Below are positions 8,875 through 17,736 of a stretch of DNA of 64,000 nt, one piece after another. The stretch comes from Bradyrhizobium diazoefficiens (lineage in GTDB: Bacteria; Pseudomonadota; Alphaproteobacteria; Rhizobiales; Xanthobacteraceae), in assembly GCF_018131015.1 (NCBI RefSeq), contig NZ_JAFCJJ010000035.1, positions 1 through 64,000 on the forward strand, given 5' to 3'. Every line of letters begins with the position of its first letter. The first letter of the stretch is position 1. The notes under the pieces were generated by a model that did no database searches, was not told the origin of the DNA, and saw only the letters and a list, made by a program, of their open reading frames with translations. The translations under genes and the position numbers were made by a program.

Positions 8875-9699
8875 ATGACCCCGACGATTTCTCGTCTCGC
8901 CCTTGCTGCCCTCGCCATCACAGCGTCTCTGTCATCCGTCGATCCGGCGCGCGCCGCCGCTGCCTGCGGGTCAGGCAGTTTCGACGCGTGGCTTGCCGAC
9001 TTCAAGACCGAGGCCGCGGCCAAGGGCATCGCGCAACAGGCCATCACCTCGGGACTTGCCGGCGTGACGCTGGACCAGTCCGTGCTCAACCGCGACCGCT
9101 CGCAGAAAGTATTCACCCAGACATTCGAAGAGTTTTCCGGCCGCATGGTCCCGCCGCGCATGCAGCGCGGCTCCAACATGATGAAGCAGTACGGCTCGGT
9201 CCTGTCTCGCATCGAGCAGACTTATGGCGTGCAGGGCGAGGTTCTGGTGGCAATCTGGGGCCTCGAGACCGATTTCGGCGTCAACACCGGCAAGTTCTCG
9301 ACGATCCGCTCGCTCGCAACGCTCGCCTATGATTGCCGCCGCGCCGAGCAGTTTCGCGGCGAGCTGATGGATGCCTTGCGCATCGTCCAGCGCGGCGATC
9401 TTGCACCCGGCGAGATGAAGGGCGCCTGGGCCGGCGAGATCGGCCAGACCCAGTTCATGCCATCGTCCTGGATGAAATACGCCGTCGATTTCGACGGCAA
9501 CGGCAAGCGCGACCTCTTGCACAACGCGCCCGACGTGCTGGCCTCGACCGCCAATTATCTCGCCGGCTATGGCTGGCAGCGGGGCAAGGATTGGGAGCCC
9601 GGCAGTCCGAATTTCGCGGTGCTGCAGCAGTGGAACAAGAGCGAGGTCTACGCAAAGACGGTCGCCTATTTTGCCACCCAGCTGGCGCGCGCCCCATAG
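8875..9699 (+). CDS. Lytic murein transglycosylase, MltB family
   Basis: A 274-residue secreted enzyme predicted to cleave the MurNAc-GlcNAc bond of peptidoglycan with 1,6-anhydro product formation. It has an N-terminal signal peptide ending near SSVDPARA. The catalytic segment is WGLETDFGVNTG (Glu as the general acid/base), then GEIGQTQFMPS and a downstream YLAGYGW motif, all typical of the MltB/SltB fold. Unlike E. coli MltB it lacks a lipobox, so it is probably periplasmic and soluble. The start at 8875 gives a sensible signal peptide. Confidence 0.9.
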   Translation: MTPTISRLALAALAITASLSSVDPARAAAACGSGSFDAWLADFKTEAAAKGIAQQAITSGLAGVTLDQSVLNRDRSQKVFTQTFEEFSGRMVPPRMQRGSNMMKQYGSVLSRIEQTYGVQGEVLVAIWGLETDFGVNTGKFSTIRSLATLAYDCRRAEQFRGELMDALRIVQRGDLAPGEMKGAWAGEIGQTQFMPSSWMKYAVDFDGNGKRDLLHNAPDVLASTANYLAGYGWQRGKDWEPGSPNFAVLQQWNKSEVYAKTVAYFATQLARAP

Positions 9700-9754
9700 C
9701 GCGCAGCCAACGCGTCGGGCCGATCGCGCGGCGACCGGCCCCTCGCTCGAACGT

Positions 9755-10018
9755 TTACTTGCCCATGGTGGCGTGCATCGCCTTGTTCAGGTGCGCACCG
9801 CACACACCCATCTTGCCGTTGAGTAGCGCGTCCTGCGCGGCCGTGATCTCCTTCTGCGCGACCAGCTTGCTGTCGCCGTCGGCCATATTCTCGATCGCGG
9901 TCTCCGTCTTCTCCAGATTGGCCGAGCTGCAGCCGCCCATGGCGTGCTTGGCCGCCTGAGCCGGCGCAACGGCGAAAGCGACGGCTGCGATGGCGATAAC
10001 CCCGAGTAACTTGGTCAT
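9755..10018 (-). CDS. Small secreted protein with two cysteines
   Basis: An 87-residue protein with a clear Sec signal peptide (LLGVIAIAAVAFAVAPAQA, cleavage after AQA). The mature part is about 65 residues, helix-rich, with two Cys that could form a disulfide (GGCSS and GVCGA). The start at 10018 is set by an AAGGAAGG ribosome binding site. The product is not recognised beyond being a conserved-looking small periplasmic protein. It is convergent with the transglycosylase gene. Confidence 0.75.
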   Translation of the reverse strand: MTKLLGVIAIAAVAFAVAPAQAAKHAMGGCSSANLEKTETAIENMADGDSKLVAQKEITAAQDALLNGKMGVCGAHLNKAMHATMGK

Positions 10019-10673
10019 GACGTTACCTTCCTTCTCTTCTTCTTGGACAGAACCGGCGACATTGCCGGAATCCGCGTCATGACTTTGCTGCCGACGCGGC
10101 AACCCGCCGCCATAAATTTCCCCGCGAGAATTGCGTGATGTTGCGCACCACGCAGAGCCACATGCGGAATTTCCGATTTTCATTACAACTCTGTAATCCA
10201 GGACGCACGCTCGGCGTGTATGCATTGCATCACGCGAGACTTTTCGCGGCGCGATCCGATCACCGCGGTCTTTGGCACCCGATCGCCAGCCTCGCCATCG
10301 GCGCAATCATTATTATGAATTAATATTCAATTCTATTGTTCCTTTTCCATGCGATTCGCGCATGCGTTATTTGAGAGGGCGGGCTGACCCGTTGTCTTGC
10401 AGATCACGGAAACGCGACCCATCCCTGAGGGGCATCCGGCACTCGATATTTGCTATAAGCCAGTGTTTTAACGGTACTTTCCTCTATCACTGGGGGCGCC
10501 ATGCCCAACGCTTGAGCGTCCCTGTCTGAAGGTTAATCGGCCCTTACTCAAGATATGCATTCTGAGCTTAGCTGCATCGCAACATCGGAACTTCCGCGAT
10601 GCAATATATTCAACTATGTTCATTTCAACGATGAAGCCCGGGCAAGGGCTGAATCGAACTACAGGAGACTACC
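10019..10673. other. Intergenic region with an AT-rich patch
   Basis: No gene was found. It lies between two divergent small genes. An unusually AT-rich segment at about 10307-10345 stands out against the GC-rich background and could bind IHF/HU-type proteins or house a promoter for the DUF1127 gene, although no confident -35/-10 pair was assigned. A further TATAAG-containing patch lies at about 10450. Confidence 0.4.
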
Positions 10674-10826
10674 ATGCTGCTCTCGCTCTTCCGTATGATC
10701 CAGGCGTTCCGGGACTATCAGCGCAATGTTGCCGAGCTGTCCCAGCTTAGCGATCGCGAGCTGGCCGACATCGGCCTCGATCGCTCGGATATCCCGCGCG
10801 TTGCCGCCGGCCAGTACCAGGGCTGA
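10674..10826 (+). CDS. DUF1127 (YjiS-like) miniprotein
   Basis: A 50-residue Arg-rich protein. The C-terminal half carries the DUF1127 signature LSQLSDRELADIGLDRSDI (L-x-x-L-S-D-x-x-L-x-D-I-G-(I/L)-x-R-x-(D/E)-I). An AGGAG site lies 7 bases upstream of the ATG. In other alphaproteobacteria short DUF1127 proteins have been linked to RNA turnover and phosphate/carbon metabolism through RNA interaction; transfer of that role here is inference. A GC-rich hairpin follows the gene. Confidence 0.85.
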   Translation: MLLSLFRMIQAFRDYQRNVAELSQLSDRELADIGLDRSDIPRVAAGQYQG

Positions 10827-10859
10827 TATCGTTCAGCCCTCGACCGGACGACCCGATTG

Positions 10860-10884
10860 CGCCCGCCTCGTGCGGGCGTTGTCG
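10860..10884 (+). terminator. Likely terminator of the DUF1127 gene
   Basis: A CGCCCGC/GCGGGCG stem with a short CTCGT loop, followed by TTGTCGTTT. It lies 33 bases after the DUF1127 stop and upstream of trmFO. Confidence 0.65.
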
Positions 10885-10953
10885 TTTCCAGAAGGCGGAA
10901 AACTCGATCTCGGCGATTCCACTGACCGCTGAAAAGCGCTACCTGTCCGCCCC

Positions 10954-12381
10954 ATGACAGGACCTCAATCCAATACCGTGCACGTGATCGGCGCAGGCCT
11001 TGCCGGCTCCGAGGCCGCTTGGCAGGTGGCCAGATCGGGCGTGCCGGTCGTGCTGCATGAGATGCGGCCGACCCGCATGACCGATGCGCACCGCACCGAC
11101 GGGCTCGCCGAACTCGTCTGCTCCAATTCGTTCCGCTCGGACGACGCTGCCAACAACGCGGTCGGCCTGCTGCACGCGGAGATGCGGCGGCTCGGCTCGC
11201 TGATCATGCGCGCGGCCGATGCCAACCAGGTGCCCGCCGGCGGCGCACTGGCGGTCGATCGCGACGGCTTCTCTGCGGCGGTCACCAAGTCACTCAATGA
11301 CCACCCGCTCATCGAGATTGCACGCGGCGAGATCGCAGGCCTGCCGCCTGCGGACTGGAACAACGTCATCGTTGCGACCGGCCCCCTCACCTCGGCGAGC
11401 CTCGCCGACGCGATCCGTGAACTGACCGACGAGAACGCGCTCGCCTTCTTCGACGCGATCGCACCGATCGTGCACCGCGAGTCCATCGACATGTCGGTGG
11501 CCTGGTTCCAGTCGCGCTATGACAAGGTCGGTCCCGGCGGCAACGGCGCCGACTATATCAACTGCCCGATGACCAGGGAGCAGTATGACGGCTTCGTCGC
11601 GGCGCTCATCGCCGGTGAGAAGACCGAGTTCAAGGAGTGGGAGACCAGCACGCCCTATTTCGACGGCTGCCTGCCGATCGAGGTGATGGCGGAACGCGGC
11701 CCCGAGACATTGCGCCACGGCCCGATGAAGCCGGTTGGCCTTACCAATCCGCACGATCCCGCCACCAAGGCCTACGCGATCGTGCAACTGCGGCAGGACA
11801 ACAAGCTCGGCACGCTCTACAACATCGTCGGCTTCCAGACGAAGTTGAAATATGGCGAGCAGCAACGCATTTTCCGAACGATCCCGGGGCTTGAGAACGC
11901 CGAATTCGCCCGCCTCGGCGGCCTGCATCGCAACACCTTCCTGAATTCGCCAAAACTGCTCGACGGCCAGCTGCGCCTGCGCGCCCAGCCGCGGCTGCGC
12001 TTTGCCGGCCAGATGACGGGCTGCGAGGGTTACGTGGAATCCGCCAGCGTCGGCCTGATCGCCGGCCTCTATGCGGCGGCTAACGCACGCGGCGAGCAGC
12101 TTGCTGGTCCGCCGGCAACGACGGCGCTCGGCTCCCTGCTCGGCCATATCACCGGCGGCCATATCGAGACCATCGAGCCGGGGACGCGCTCGTTCCAGCC
12201 CATGAACATCAATTTCGGCCTGTTCCCGCCGCTTGCAAGCGCGCCAACGAAAAAGCCCGACGGCTCGCGCCTGCGCGGCAACGAGAAGACGGTGGCCAAG
12301 AAGCAGGCAATGAGCGCGCGGGCGCTCGCCGATCTCGATCGCTGGATCGCCGATCACCTGCGTATTGCTGCCGCGGCGTGA
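10954..12381 (+). CDS. trmFO: TrmFO, folate/FAD-dependent tRNA (uracil-54-C5)-methyltransferase
   Basis: A 475-residue flavoprotein that makes ribothymidine at tRNA position 54 using methylenetetrahydrofolate as carbon donor and FADH2 as reductant. The N-terminal dinucleotide-binding motif is VIGAGLAGSEAAWQ. The family-specific segments HEMRPTR, LVCSNSFRSD and, towards the C-terminus, FAGQMTGCEGYVESASVG are all present, and the length is standard. It ends 7 bases before the next ORF, so it is probably co-transcribed with the kinase-like gene. Confidence 0.97.
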   Translation: MTGPQSNTVHVIGAGLAGSEAAWQVARSGVPVVLHEMRPTRMTDAHRTDGLAELVCSNSFRSDDAANNAVGLLHAEMRRLGSLIMRAADANQVPAGGALAVDRDGFSAAVTKSLNDHPLIEIARGEIAGLPPADWNNVIVATGPLTSASLADAIRELTDENALAFFDAIAPIVHRESIDMSVAWFQSRYDKVGPGGNGADYINCPMTREQYDGFVAALIAGEKTEFKEWETSTPYFDGCLPIEVMAERGPETLRHGPMKPVGLTNPHDPATKAYAIVQLRQDNKLGTLYNIVGFQTKLKYGEQQRIFRTIPGLENAEFARLGGLHRNTFLNSPKLLDGQLRLRAQPRLRFAGQMTGCEGYVESASVGLIAGLYAAANARGEQLAGPPATTALGSLLGHITGGHIETIEPGTRSFQPMNINFGLFPPLASAPTKKPDGSRLRGNEKTVAKKQAMSARALADLDRWIADHLRIAAAA

Positions 12382-12388
12382 GCTTTCG

Positions 12389-13483
12389 ATGAGCCTTCCC
12401 AAAGACGACGCCGCAAAACTCTCGGCGTGCTGGATCGAGGGCGTGCTGCTCAAGCGCGACGTGTTCTCGACCGTCGAGCGCGGGCGCTTCCGGGACGGCA
12501 CTAGCGAGGTCGACGCCGTGCTGCGCCGGCTGGACGAAGTGCCGTGGTGGTCCTTCCTGCTGGCGCGTCATCTGTTCGCGCGCGAGAAGCACGCGCTGGC
12601 CCTCGCCAAGGGCCTGAACGTCGGTCCCGAGCTGCTCTGGGCCGGCCGCCGGGCCCTAGTCCGCGGCTTCGTCGATGGCGTCGCGCTGCATCTGGCGAAG
12701 CCGCATGGCGACCTCGCCTATTTCCGCTCGGCCAAGGCGGCGTTGCGCCGGCTGCGCCGTGCCGGCATCTGCCACAACGATCTTGCGAAGGAGCAGAACT
12801 GGCTGGTCGGCCGCGACGGCCGCGCCTATGTGACCGATTTCCAGCTCGCCGCCTGCTTCGGTCGACGCGGCCGGCTCTATCGCATCCTCGCCTATGAAGA
12901 CCTGCGGCATCTCCTCAAGCACAAGCGCTCCTACGCCCCGGAGGCGCTGACGCCGCGGGAACGAAAGATCCTCGCGAAAAAATCCTTTGCCGCAAGCCTG
13001 TGGCTTGCGACAGGCAAGAAGGTCTATCGCGCGATCACCCGCGGCCTGTTCAACTTCACCGACCGCGAAGGCGGCGGCCGCCGGCTCGTCAACGACGCGC
13101 CGGTGCTGGCCGAGTTGATCCGCAGGAACCCGGCCGTGCGCGACACTGCCATCGTTGCCTTTGCCGACCGCCGTTCGGGCGTCGGGCTGTACGCTTTCGT
13201 CGAGGCCGATCAGGCCGCGCTCGAAGGTGAACTCCGCAACGCGCTCGTCGCGGCGAAGGGACCCAAGCCGCCGGAACACATCCAGGTCGTGCACGCGCTG
13301 CCGCGCGATGCCGGCGGCAAGCCGCGCACCGAGATCCTGCAACTGGTCGCCATGAACCAGCTCGACCTGATCGAGCCGATGATGAAGAACGACCAGGACC
13401 GCGCCTTCCTCAAGGACATCCTGGAGCAGCGCAAGAACCTGCGCGACCGCTTCAATTTCGAGGCGGACCTGCCGGCGAGCTAG
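12389..13483 (+). CDS. Protein kinase-like domain fused to an ANL (AMP-binding) C-terminal domain
   Basis: A 364-residue protein with two parts. Residues about 10-200 resemble a small RIO/ABC1-type kinase fold: the catalytic-loop-like motif is CHNDLAKEQNWLV and the metal-binding motif is VTDFQLA (DFQ in place of DFG). From about residue 230 to 340 it reads as the C-terminal lid domain of adenylate-forming enzymes (PAVRDTAIVAFADRRSG...), ending in GGKPRTEILQ, which matches the A10 motif with its catalytic lysine. No N-terminal adenylation core is present. The start at 12389 gives a 7-base gap after trmFO; an upstream start overlaps it. The function of the fusion is unknown to me. Confidence 0.75.
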   Translation: MSLPKDDAAKLSACWIEGVLLKRDVFSTVERGRFRDGTSEVDAVLRRLDEVPWWSFLLARHLFAREKHALALAKGLNVGPELLWAGRRALVRGFVDGVALHLAKPHGDLAYFRSAKAALRRLRRAGICHNDLAKEQNWLVGRDGRAYVTDFQLAACFGRRGRLYRILAYEDLRHLLKHKRSYAPEALTPRERKILAKKSFAASLWLATGKKVYRAITRGLFNFTDREGGGRRLVNDAPVLAELIRRNPAVRDTAIVAFADRRSGVGLYAFVEADQAALEGELRNALVAAKGPKPPEHIQVVHALPRDAGGKPRTEILQLVAMNQLDLIEPMMKNDQDRAFLKDILEQRKNLRDRFNFEADLPAS

Positions 13484-13580
13484 GGCATGGCGAGGCGCCT
13501 TGAAGCGTCCACATTGCCGATCCAGAAGCGGTCGGGCATAGGCAGGGTTTGGCGGGGTTATGGGCACTCGGGGGACGACG

Positions 13581-14144
13581 ATGCATCGTGTAGCGAGCTG
13601 GATGATCGCCGGCCTGCTGCTGCTTGCTACCGCGCCCGCCATGGCCGAGTCCCCGGCCGAGCTGATCTCGAGCTTCCGCCTCAAGCACGGCGAGGTCCGC
13701 GTCGTCCGCGATTCGACCCTCGACCGCATCGCCATGGACCAGGCGCGCGCGATGGCGGCGAAGGATGATCTCAGCCACGACGCGCTCGGCCCGTTCAACC
13801 GCCGCGTCGCACCGGCTGGCGCAGGCCGCGCCGCGGAGAACATCGCCTACGGCTACGACAATTTCGAGAAGACCCTCGGCCAGTGGATCGACTCGTCCGG
13901 GCACCGCAAGAACCTGCTGCTGCACAACGCCTCCCGCGTCGGCATCGCCAGCGCGAAGAATGCCAGCGGCAAGCGCACCTATTGGGCCATGGTGATTGCC
14001 GGCGACTACGAGCCCAAAGACAAGAACAAGGGCAAGAGCAAGAAGGACAAGGAGCCGCTGGTCGCCGTGAAGCGCGAGAGCACGCCAGCAAGCAAGCCGA
14101 AATCCAGCGGCTGCCACATCAAGCTTCTCAGCCTCTGCATCTGA
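13581..14144 (+). CDS. Secreted CAP (SCP/PR1) domain protein
   Basis: A 187-residue protein with a Sec signal peptide (MIAGLLLLATAPAMA) followed by a bacterial CAP domain. Recognisable are LISSFRLKHG, MAAKDDLSHD, AAENIAYGYDNF and WIDSSGHRKNLLL (the conserved helix with SxGHRxN). The C-terminal tail is Lys-rich, with two Cys (SSGCHIKLLSLC). Bacterial CAP proteins are extracytoplasmic; most have no proven enzymatic role. GGGGGA 7 bases upstream supports 13581, but the ATG at 13560 is also possible. Confidence 0.85.
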   Translation: MHRVASWMIAGLLLLATAPAMAESPAELISSFRLKHGEVRVVRDSTLDRIAMDQARAMAAKDDLSHDALGPFNRRVAPAGAGRAAENIAYGYDNFEKTLGQWIDSSGHRKNLLLHNASRVGIASAKNASGKRTYWAMVIAGDYEPKDKNKGKSKKDKEPLVAVKRESTPASKPKSSGCHIKLLSLCI

Positions 14145-14157
14145 GGCGGGCAAACTC

Positions 14158-14345
14158 AGCCGCGGCGCGCAGCCTCGATCGCGGCGTCATTAATCTTCGT
14201 CATCCCCATCATCGCCTCGAAGGCGCTTGGCCTCGGCACCGCCAGCGGCGAGCGCATCGGTCAGCACGCGCGGCGTGATCTGCCAGGAAATGCCCCAGCG
14301 GTCCGTGCACCAGCCGGGGATCGGCAGGCTCCAGTTTCGCCGATC
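14158..14345 (-). pseudogene. Frameshifted, truncated C-terminal remnant of a VOC/PhnB-type gene
   Basis: Reading the minus strand gives GWCTDRWGISWQITPRVL, then LTDALAAGGAEAKR in one frame, and continues as FEAMMGMTKINDAAIEAARR-Gly-stop in another. Together these match the C-terminus of the VOC-family (3-demethylubiquinone-9 3-methyltransferase-like / PhnB) proteins. The join needs two extra bases at about 14226-14228, so there is a frameshift. Everything N-terminal of GWC is missing, replaced by the start region of the aminotransferase gene. It is a decayed fragment and makes no product. Confidence 0.75.
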
Positions 14346-14401
14346 TTGCTCGCATGCGTCATTGTGTCTAATTCAGGAACCCCGATGGCGGAGACCTTCC
14401 C

Positions 14402-15580
14402 TTGATCGACATCGACCGAATTCGTGCCGACACGCCGGCCACCTCCCGCCTCGCCTATCTCCACAATGCGGGCGCCGCTCTCATGCCGGCGCCGGTCGTC
14501 GCCGCAATGAAGCAACACATCGATCTGGAAAGCGAGACCGGAGGCTATGCTGCCGCCGACCGTGAATCCGATCGGCTCGAGGCTGTGTATGGCTCGGTGG
14601 CGCGTCTCTTGAATGCCGGGCCCGACGAAATCGCGTTGGTGGAGAACGCGACCGTTGCCTGGCAGATGGCATTTTATTCGCTGACATTTCGCCCCGGCGA
14701 CCGCATCCTCACGGCCGAGGCGGAATACGCCGCCAACTACGTCGCCTTCCTCCAGGTCGCGAAACGAACCGGCGCGACGATCGAAATCGTGCCGAGCGAC
14801 GCCAGCGGAGAACTCGACGTGCATGCGCTTGAGCGCATGATCGATGCGCGGGTGAAACTGATCGCAATGACCTGGGTTCCGACCAATGGCGGGTTGGTCA
14901 ATCCCGCCGCTTCCGTCGGCAAGATCGCACGCGCGCGCGGCATTCCCTATCTGCTCGATGCATGTCAGGCCGTCGGCCAGATGGAGGTCGACGTCGACAA
15001 CATCGGCTGTGACATGCTGTCGGCGACGGGCCGCAAGTTCCTGCGTGGCCCGCGCGGCACGGGCTTCCTTTACGTCCGCCGGGCGATGCTGCAACAGCTT
15101 GAGCCGCCGATGATCGACCATTTCGCAGCGCCATGGGTCTCGCGCGATGAATATCGGCTCCGCGACGATGCACGCCGCTTCGAGACCTGGGAGAACAATT
15201 ACGCAGCACGGCTCGGTCTCGGCGTTGCCGTCGATTACGCCCTCGACATCGGTATCGGTCCGATCGAGCAACGCTGCCGCCTGCTCGCCGATCGCCTGCG
15301 CAGCGGCCTCGCCAGCATTGGCGGCATCACCATCCGCGACCTCGGGCGCAGCCCGGGCGCCATCGTCAGCTTCACGATGGAGGGACATGAGGCGGACTCG
15401 ATCGTCAGCAGCGCAGGCTCCGCCGGCATCACCATTGGTGCTTCGGATCCACCCAGCACGCGCATCGACGCTGAAATTCGCTCGCTGCCACTGCTCGTTC
15501 GTGCCTCACCGCACTACTACAACACGGAAGCCGAGATCGATCGCCTGATCGACCATGTCGCGGGATTGGCGATGCGATAG
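14402..15580 (+). CDS. Class V aminotransferase-fold PLP enzyme
   Basis: A 392-residue fold-type I PLP enzyme of the aminotransferase class V / isopenicillin-N-epimerase-like group. LLDACQAVGQMEVD contains the Asp that contacts the PLP pyridine nitrogen. SATGRKFLRGPRGTGFLY contains the Schiff-base lysine followed by the conserved RGPRG turn. The start is TTG at 14402; an upstream ATG at 14384 is closed by a stop within seven codons, and GGAGA lies 8-13 bases upstream. Substrate is not readable (desulfurase-, epimerase- and kynureninase-like members share these motifs). It is convergent with the threonine ammonia-lyase gene. Confidence 0.85.
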   Translation: MIDIDRIRADTPATSRLAYLHNAGAALMPAPVVAAMKQHIDLESETGGYAAADRESDRLEAVYGSVARLLNAGPDEIALVENATVAWQMAFYSLTFRPGDRILTAEAEYAANYVAFLQVAKRTGATIEIVPSDASGELDVHALERMIDARVKLIAMTWVPTNGGLVNPAASVGKIARARGIPYLLDACQAVGQMEVDVDNIGCDMLSATGRKFLRGPRGTGFLYVRRAMLQQLEPPMIDHFAAPWVSRDEYRLRDDARRFETWENNYAARLGLGVAVDYALDIGIGPIEQRCRLLADRLRSGLASIGGITIRDLGRSPGAIVSFTMEGHEADSIVSSAGSAGITIGASDPPSTRIDAEIRSLPLLVRASPHYYNTEAEIDRLIDHVAGLAMR

Positions 15581-15585
15581 CTCGA

Positions 15586-16830
15586 TCACGTGCAGCGCGC
15601 GCTCAATCCGGACGCGCCGAGCCGCGCCATGACCTCATCGAGATGCGCGCTGTCGCGGGTCTCGATCACGAGCTGCAGCAGGGTCGCCTTCGCCGGCAGG
15701 TCGGAGAAGGTGCGCTGATGCGAGACCTCGATGATGTTGGCGCCGGCCTCGGCCAACAAGGCCGCGACGGCCGCCAACTGGCCGGGCCTGTCGGGAATGT
15801 CTAGCGAGAGCTGGGTCAGGCGTCCCTCGCGCGCCAACTCGCGCGTGAGCACCGAGGCGATCAGCCGCGTGTCGATGTTGCCGCCGCTGAGAACCAGCCC
15901 GATCCTCTCGCCGGCGAAGCGCGACGGATCGGACATGAGCGCGGCAAGCCCCGCAGCACCGGCGCCTTCGACGACCGTCTTCTCGATCGAGATCAGGGTC
16001 GCGACGGCGCGCTCGAGCTCGGCTTCGTTGACGAGCGCGATGTCGTCGACGAGGCTGCGGACGATTTCGGTGGTGATCCTGCCCGGCGATTTGACCGCGA
16101 TGCCTTCGGCCAGCGTGTCGCCGCGCACGGGAAGATTGCCGCCGTGGATGGCATTGTACATCGAGGGATAGAGCCAGGCCTCGACGCCCAGGATCCGCAA
16201 TGACGGCTTGATCGATTTCGCGGCGATCGCGATGCCGCTGATCAGGCCACCGCCGCCGATCGGAACGACCAGCGTGTCGAGTTCCGGCACCGCCTCCAGC
16301 ATTTCCAGCCCGACCGTGCCCTGCCCCGCGATAACGAGCGGATCGTCGTAGGGATGGACGAAGATCATGCCGCGGGCCTCGCCGTGGCTTCGCGCAAACA
16401 GCGCGGCCTCCTCGAGCGTGGCGCCCGTGACAATCACCTCGGCGCCGTGATGCCTGGTGTTCTCGACCTTCACCATGGGCGTGCCCACGGGCATCACGAT
16501 GGTGGCGGGAATGCCGAGCCGCCTCGCATGATAGGCAACGCCCTGCGCGTGGTTTCCCGCCGACATGGCGATGACGCCGCGCGCGCGTTCCTCCGCCGTC
16601 AACGCCGTGAGCCGGTTGAGCGCCCCGCGTTCCTTGAACGAGGAAGTGAACTGCAGGTTCTCGAATTTGAGCCAGATGTCGCAGCCGCAGATGCTGCTCA
16701 GCGTGCGGCTGTAGCTGCAGGGCGTCTCGACCACGGCGCCGCGGATTGTGTCGGCGGCGGCGCGGATGTCGGCCGGTGCGACTGGAAAGCCGCTCAAATC
16801 GACCGATGCGGATTGGAACAAGTCGGCCAT
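15586..16830 (-). CDS. ilvA: Threonine ammonia-lyase (biosynthetic/catabolic, ACT-containing)
   Basis: A 414-residue fold-type II PLP enzyme that deaminates threonine to 2-oxobutanoate, the entry to isoleucine synthesis. The Schiff-base lysine is in SSFKERGALN, the PLP-phosphate loop is in VPIGGGGLISG, and SAGNHAQGVA is conserved. The last 70 residues form a single ACT-type regulatory domain (LSLDIPDRPGQLAAVAALL). The length is the medium form with one ACT domain, as in many alphaproteobacteria, rather than the two-domain E. coli IlvA. Allosteric regulation by amino acids is expected from the ACT domain. Confidence 0.93.
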   Translation of the reverse strand: MADLFQSASVDLSGFPVAPADIRAAADTIRGAVVETPCSYSRTLSSICGCDIWLKFENLQFTSSFKERGALNRLTALTAEERARGVIAMSAGNHAQGVAYHARRLGIPATIVMPVGTPMVKVENTRHHGAEVIVTGATLEEAALFARSHGEARGMIFVHPYDDPLVIAGQGTVGLEMLEAVPELDTLVVPIGGGGLISGIAIAAKSIKPSLRILGVEAWLYPSMYNAIHGGNLPVRGDTLAEGIAVKSPGRITTEIVRSLVDDIALVNEAELERAVATLISIEKTVVEGAGAAGLAALMSDPSRFAGERIGLVLSGGNIDTRLIASVLTRELAREGRLTQLSLDIPDRPGQLAAVAALLAEAGANIIEVSHQRTFSDLPAKATLLQLVIETRDSAHLDEVMARLGASGLSARCT

Positions 16831-16875
16831 GGGACAGCATAGAGCATTCTGCCGGCTCAGGCGACAAGCCAGGCG

Positions 16876-17736
16876 CTACTTGGTAAATTCCCCCGACCGC
16901 GACGCCCGCCACAGCGTCCACAGCGTACGCAGCCGGGACGCCGGCTCTGGCACGAACGGATTGCGTCCTTCCCGTGACAAGCGCCCGAGATCGGCGCGTG
17001 TCAGGCTCAGAGGCAGGAACACGGACCGCACGGCCGGCGGCACTTCCGCCAGCAGCGACGAGGCGGTCGCGAGGTTCTGCCGTGCCTCGCCCATGAGTTC
17101 GTCGAGCATGGCACGGAGGCCGGGCGTGTCTCTGCCGGCAAACACGTCCTCCATGCGGCAACCGTGGCTTTCGAGGATCTCCTGCGGCAGGAACAATTGG
17201 CTGCGCGAGGCATCGCCCGGCAGGTTCGCGATCACCTGCACGATGCCCAGGGCGAGTCCCGCATGGCTTGCGAGATGCGCGACGGCTTCGGAGGCAGACC
17301 CCGCGATCCGCGCCGCGAGGATGAACAGCGCCGAGCAGGTCGCGGCCAGGTAGCCTTCCAGGGCCACCATGGTCGGCATCGGATCGTTGTAGAGATCGAA
17401 CTGGTGCTCGTCGGCGAGGCGCGTCATCGGCTCCGTCGGCAGGTCGAAATCGCCGATCGCGCGGAGCAACTCGGCCGCTACCGGATTTGCCTCGGCGCTG
17501 CCATGGGCCTGGCCCGACAGCATGTCGGTCCACCATTGCAGGCGGATTTCGCCGGGCAGAGGCTGGCTCACCTGGTCGCGGACGCGGACGATCTCGACGT
17601 TGAAGGCATAGAGCGCCAGCATGGCGCGGCGCTCAATGGCGGGCATGAACAGGCAGGCCGCATAGCGCGGGAAATCGTGGCTGCGCACGAGGTCGGCGCA
17701 GAAGGCGGCCGCATCGGGCGGCGGGGCAGCGCTCAT
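16876..17736 (-). CDS. Phytoene/squalene synthase family protein, NDUFAF6-like
   Basis: A 286-residue all-helical protein of the trans-isoprenyl diphosphate synthase head-to-head family. It has LYAFNVEIVRVRDQV and GEIRLQWWTDML, followed by EGYLAATCSALF and GLALGIVQVIANLPGDA. The first aspartate-rich motif is degenerate (NVEIVRVRD), unlike true squalene synthases. This pattern and the neighbour point to the group related to the mitochondrial complex I assembly factor NDUFAF6. It starts at 17736 in an ATGA overlap with the Mth938-like gene, showing translational coupling. Function in complex I assembly is inferred from homology and synteny, not shown here. Confidence 0.8.
   Translation of the reverse strand: MSAAPPPDAAAFCADLVRSHDFPRYAACLFMPAIERRAMLALYAFNVEIVRVRDQVSQPLPGEIRLQWWTDMLSGQAHGSAEANPVAAELLRAIGDFDLPTEPMTRLADEHQFDLYNDPMPTMVALEGYLAATCSALFILAARIAGSASEAVAHLASHAGLALGIVQVIANLPGDASRSQLFLPQEILESHGCRMEDVFAGRDTPGLRAMLDELMGEARQNLATASSLLAEVPPAVRSVFLPLSLTRADLGRLSREGRNPFVPEPASRLRTLWTLWRASRSGEFTK

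Noticed and set aside
15635..17536. 633-residue open frame opposite/overlapping the threonine ammonia-lyase and NDUFAF6-like genes
   Set aside because: Highly Arg-rich reading in an alternative frame of two recognisable genes on the same strand.
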